Assembly (NCBI GenBank): GCA_026710565.1
Contig: JAPOQV010000480.1
Location: 1 to 6,544 of the forward strand
Length of the DNA: 6,544 bases
From: Spirochaetaceae bacterium
GTDB lineage: Bacteria > Spirochaetota > Spirochaetia > SZUA-6 > Bin103
Direction of reading: 5' to 3'
Shown: positions 6,265 through 6,544 of the stretch, in pieces
How the letters are laid out: each line of letters opens with the position of its first letter
Numbering within the stretch: the stretch's first letter is position 1
Notes under the pieces: model-generated
What the model saw: only the letters and a program-made list of their open reading frames with translations
Databases searched by the model: none
What the model was told of the DNA's origin: nothing
Position numbers and translations under genes: made by a program

Positions 6265-6544
6265 TACTCGACCTCCAGGGTCATGCAGCCGTGACCGGCC
6301 GCGGCCGCGCGCCAGCCGGGCGGCACCACCGTGGTCGAGTCGTACTCCTCGACGATCAGCGGGCCGGCGATGGCGCCGGAGCTCAGGACGGGCCGGTCGA
6401 CCACGGGCGTGGACAGCCAGCCGTGGCCGGGGCCGAAGTAGACGCGGCGGTCGGCCGGCTGGCGCGCCCGTCCCGTGGGGGGCAGGTCGCCGGGGCCGGG
6501 GCCGGGCGGCGAGCCGTCCCGGTCCGCGACGCCGCGTCCGATCA
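6264..6544 (-). CDS. hyuA: Hydantoinase A/oxoprolinase family protein (HyuA), C-terminal fragment
   Basis: The minus-strand frame ending at TAG (6264-6266) is open to the window edge and gives about 92 residues. It contains RRVYFGPGHGW, then TPVVDRPVLSSGAIAGPLIV and EEYDSTTVVPPGWRA, which are the conserved C-terminal elements of HyuA (modified residue region, 'R-x-x-L-x-x-G-x-x-I-x-G-P', then 'E-x-x-D-S-T-T-V-V-P-P-G'). HyuA is the ATP-binding, actin-fold subunit that works with HyuB, encoded immediately downstream. The frame was read by hand. Upstream of the conserved block is a Pro/Gly-rich stretch (DGSPPGPGPGDLPPTG), probably a loop between the body of the protein and this C-terminal part. 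The N-terminal body lies beyond the window. Confidence 0.85.
   Translation of the reverse strand, partial: IGRGVADRDGSPPGPGPGDLPPTGRARQPADRRVYFGPGHGWLSTPVVDRPVLSSGAIAGPLIVEEYDSTTVVPPGWRAAAAGHGCMTLEVE
6271..6277 (-). promoter_or_regulatory. Ribosome binding site of hyuB inside the hyuA 3' end
   Basis: Minus-strand TGGAGGT has its GGAGG core at 6272-6276, 7 bases before the GTG at 6264. It lies in the last codons of hyuA, supporting the chosen start and coupled translation of the two subunits. Confidence 0.8.

Overview
The window comes from a high-GC bacterium. Its flanking genes are roughly 75-82% G+C in the lines I counted and show the strong third-position bias that produces long open frames on the opposite strand. 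No rRNA, tRNA or clade-specific marker is present, so the phylum cannot be fixed from this sequence.

Layout. (1) Bases 1-285, + strand: the C-terminal end of an ABC-F family ATPase, cut by the window edge. (2) Bases 305-4226, - strand: a two-gene operon whose transcription order is an OLD-family ATPase/TOPRIM nuclease (2229-4226), then a UvrD/PcrA-type SF1A helicase (305-2251), overlapping by 23 bases. This pairing is the hallmark of the Gabija anti-phage system (gajA-gajB; class 2 OLD nuclease plus helicase). Both proteins keep their visible catalytic motifs, so the system looks intact. (3) Bases 4227-4416: a 190-base intergenic stretch holding the gajA ribosome binding site and small repeats that could be regulatory. 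(4) Bases 4417-6544, - strand: hyuB (hydantoinase B/oxoprolinase family), preceded by the C-terminal end of hyuA (hydantoinase A/oxoprolinase family), with start and stop codons overlapping by one base.

How they fit together. The two hyu genes encode the two subunits of an ATP-dependent cyclic amide hydrolase (N-methylhydantoinase/5-oxoprolinase type) or a related carboxylase. They have no evident functional link to the defence operon. The gaj genes sit at about 50-57% G+C in sampled lines, far below the genes on both sides, and both changes occur near the gene boundaries. I infer that the Gabija operon is a compact horizontally acquired defence cassette placed between the 3' end of the ABC-F gene and the 3' end of the hyuAB operon. 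No transposase, integrase, tRNA or convincing attachment repeat is visible.

The system itself is a known one. The points deserving a second look are the long GajB, the Ala/Asp/Glu-rich insert in GajA, the compositional island, the divergent tail of HyuB, and the inverted and direct repeats upstream of gajA.
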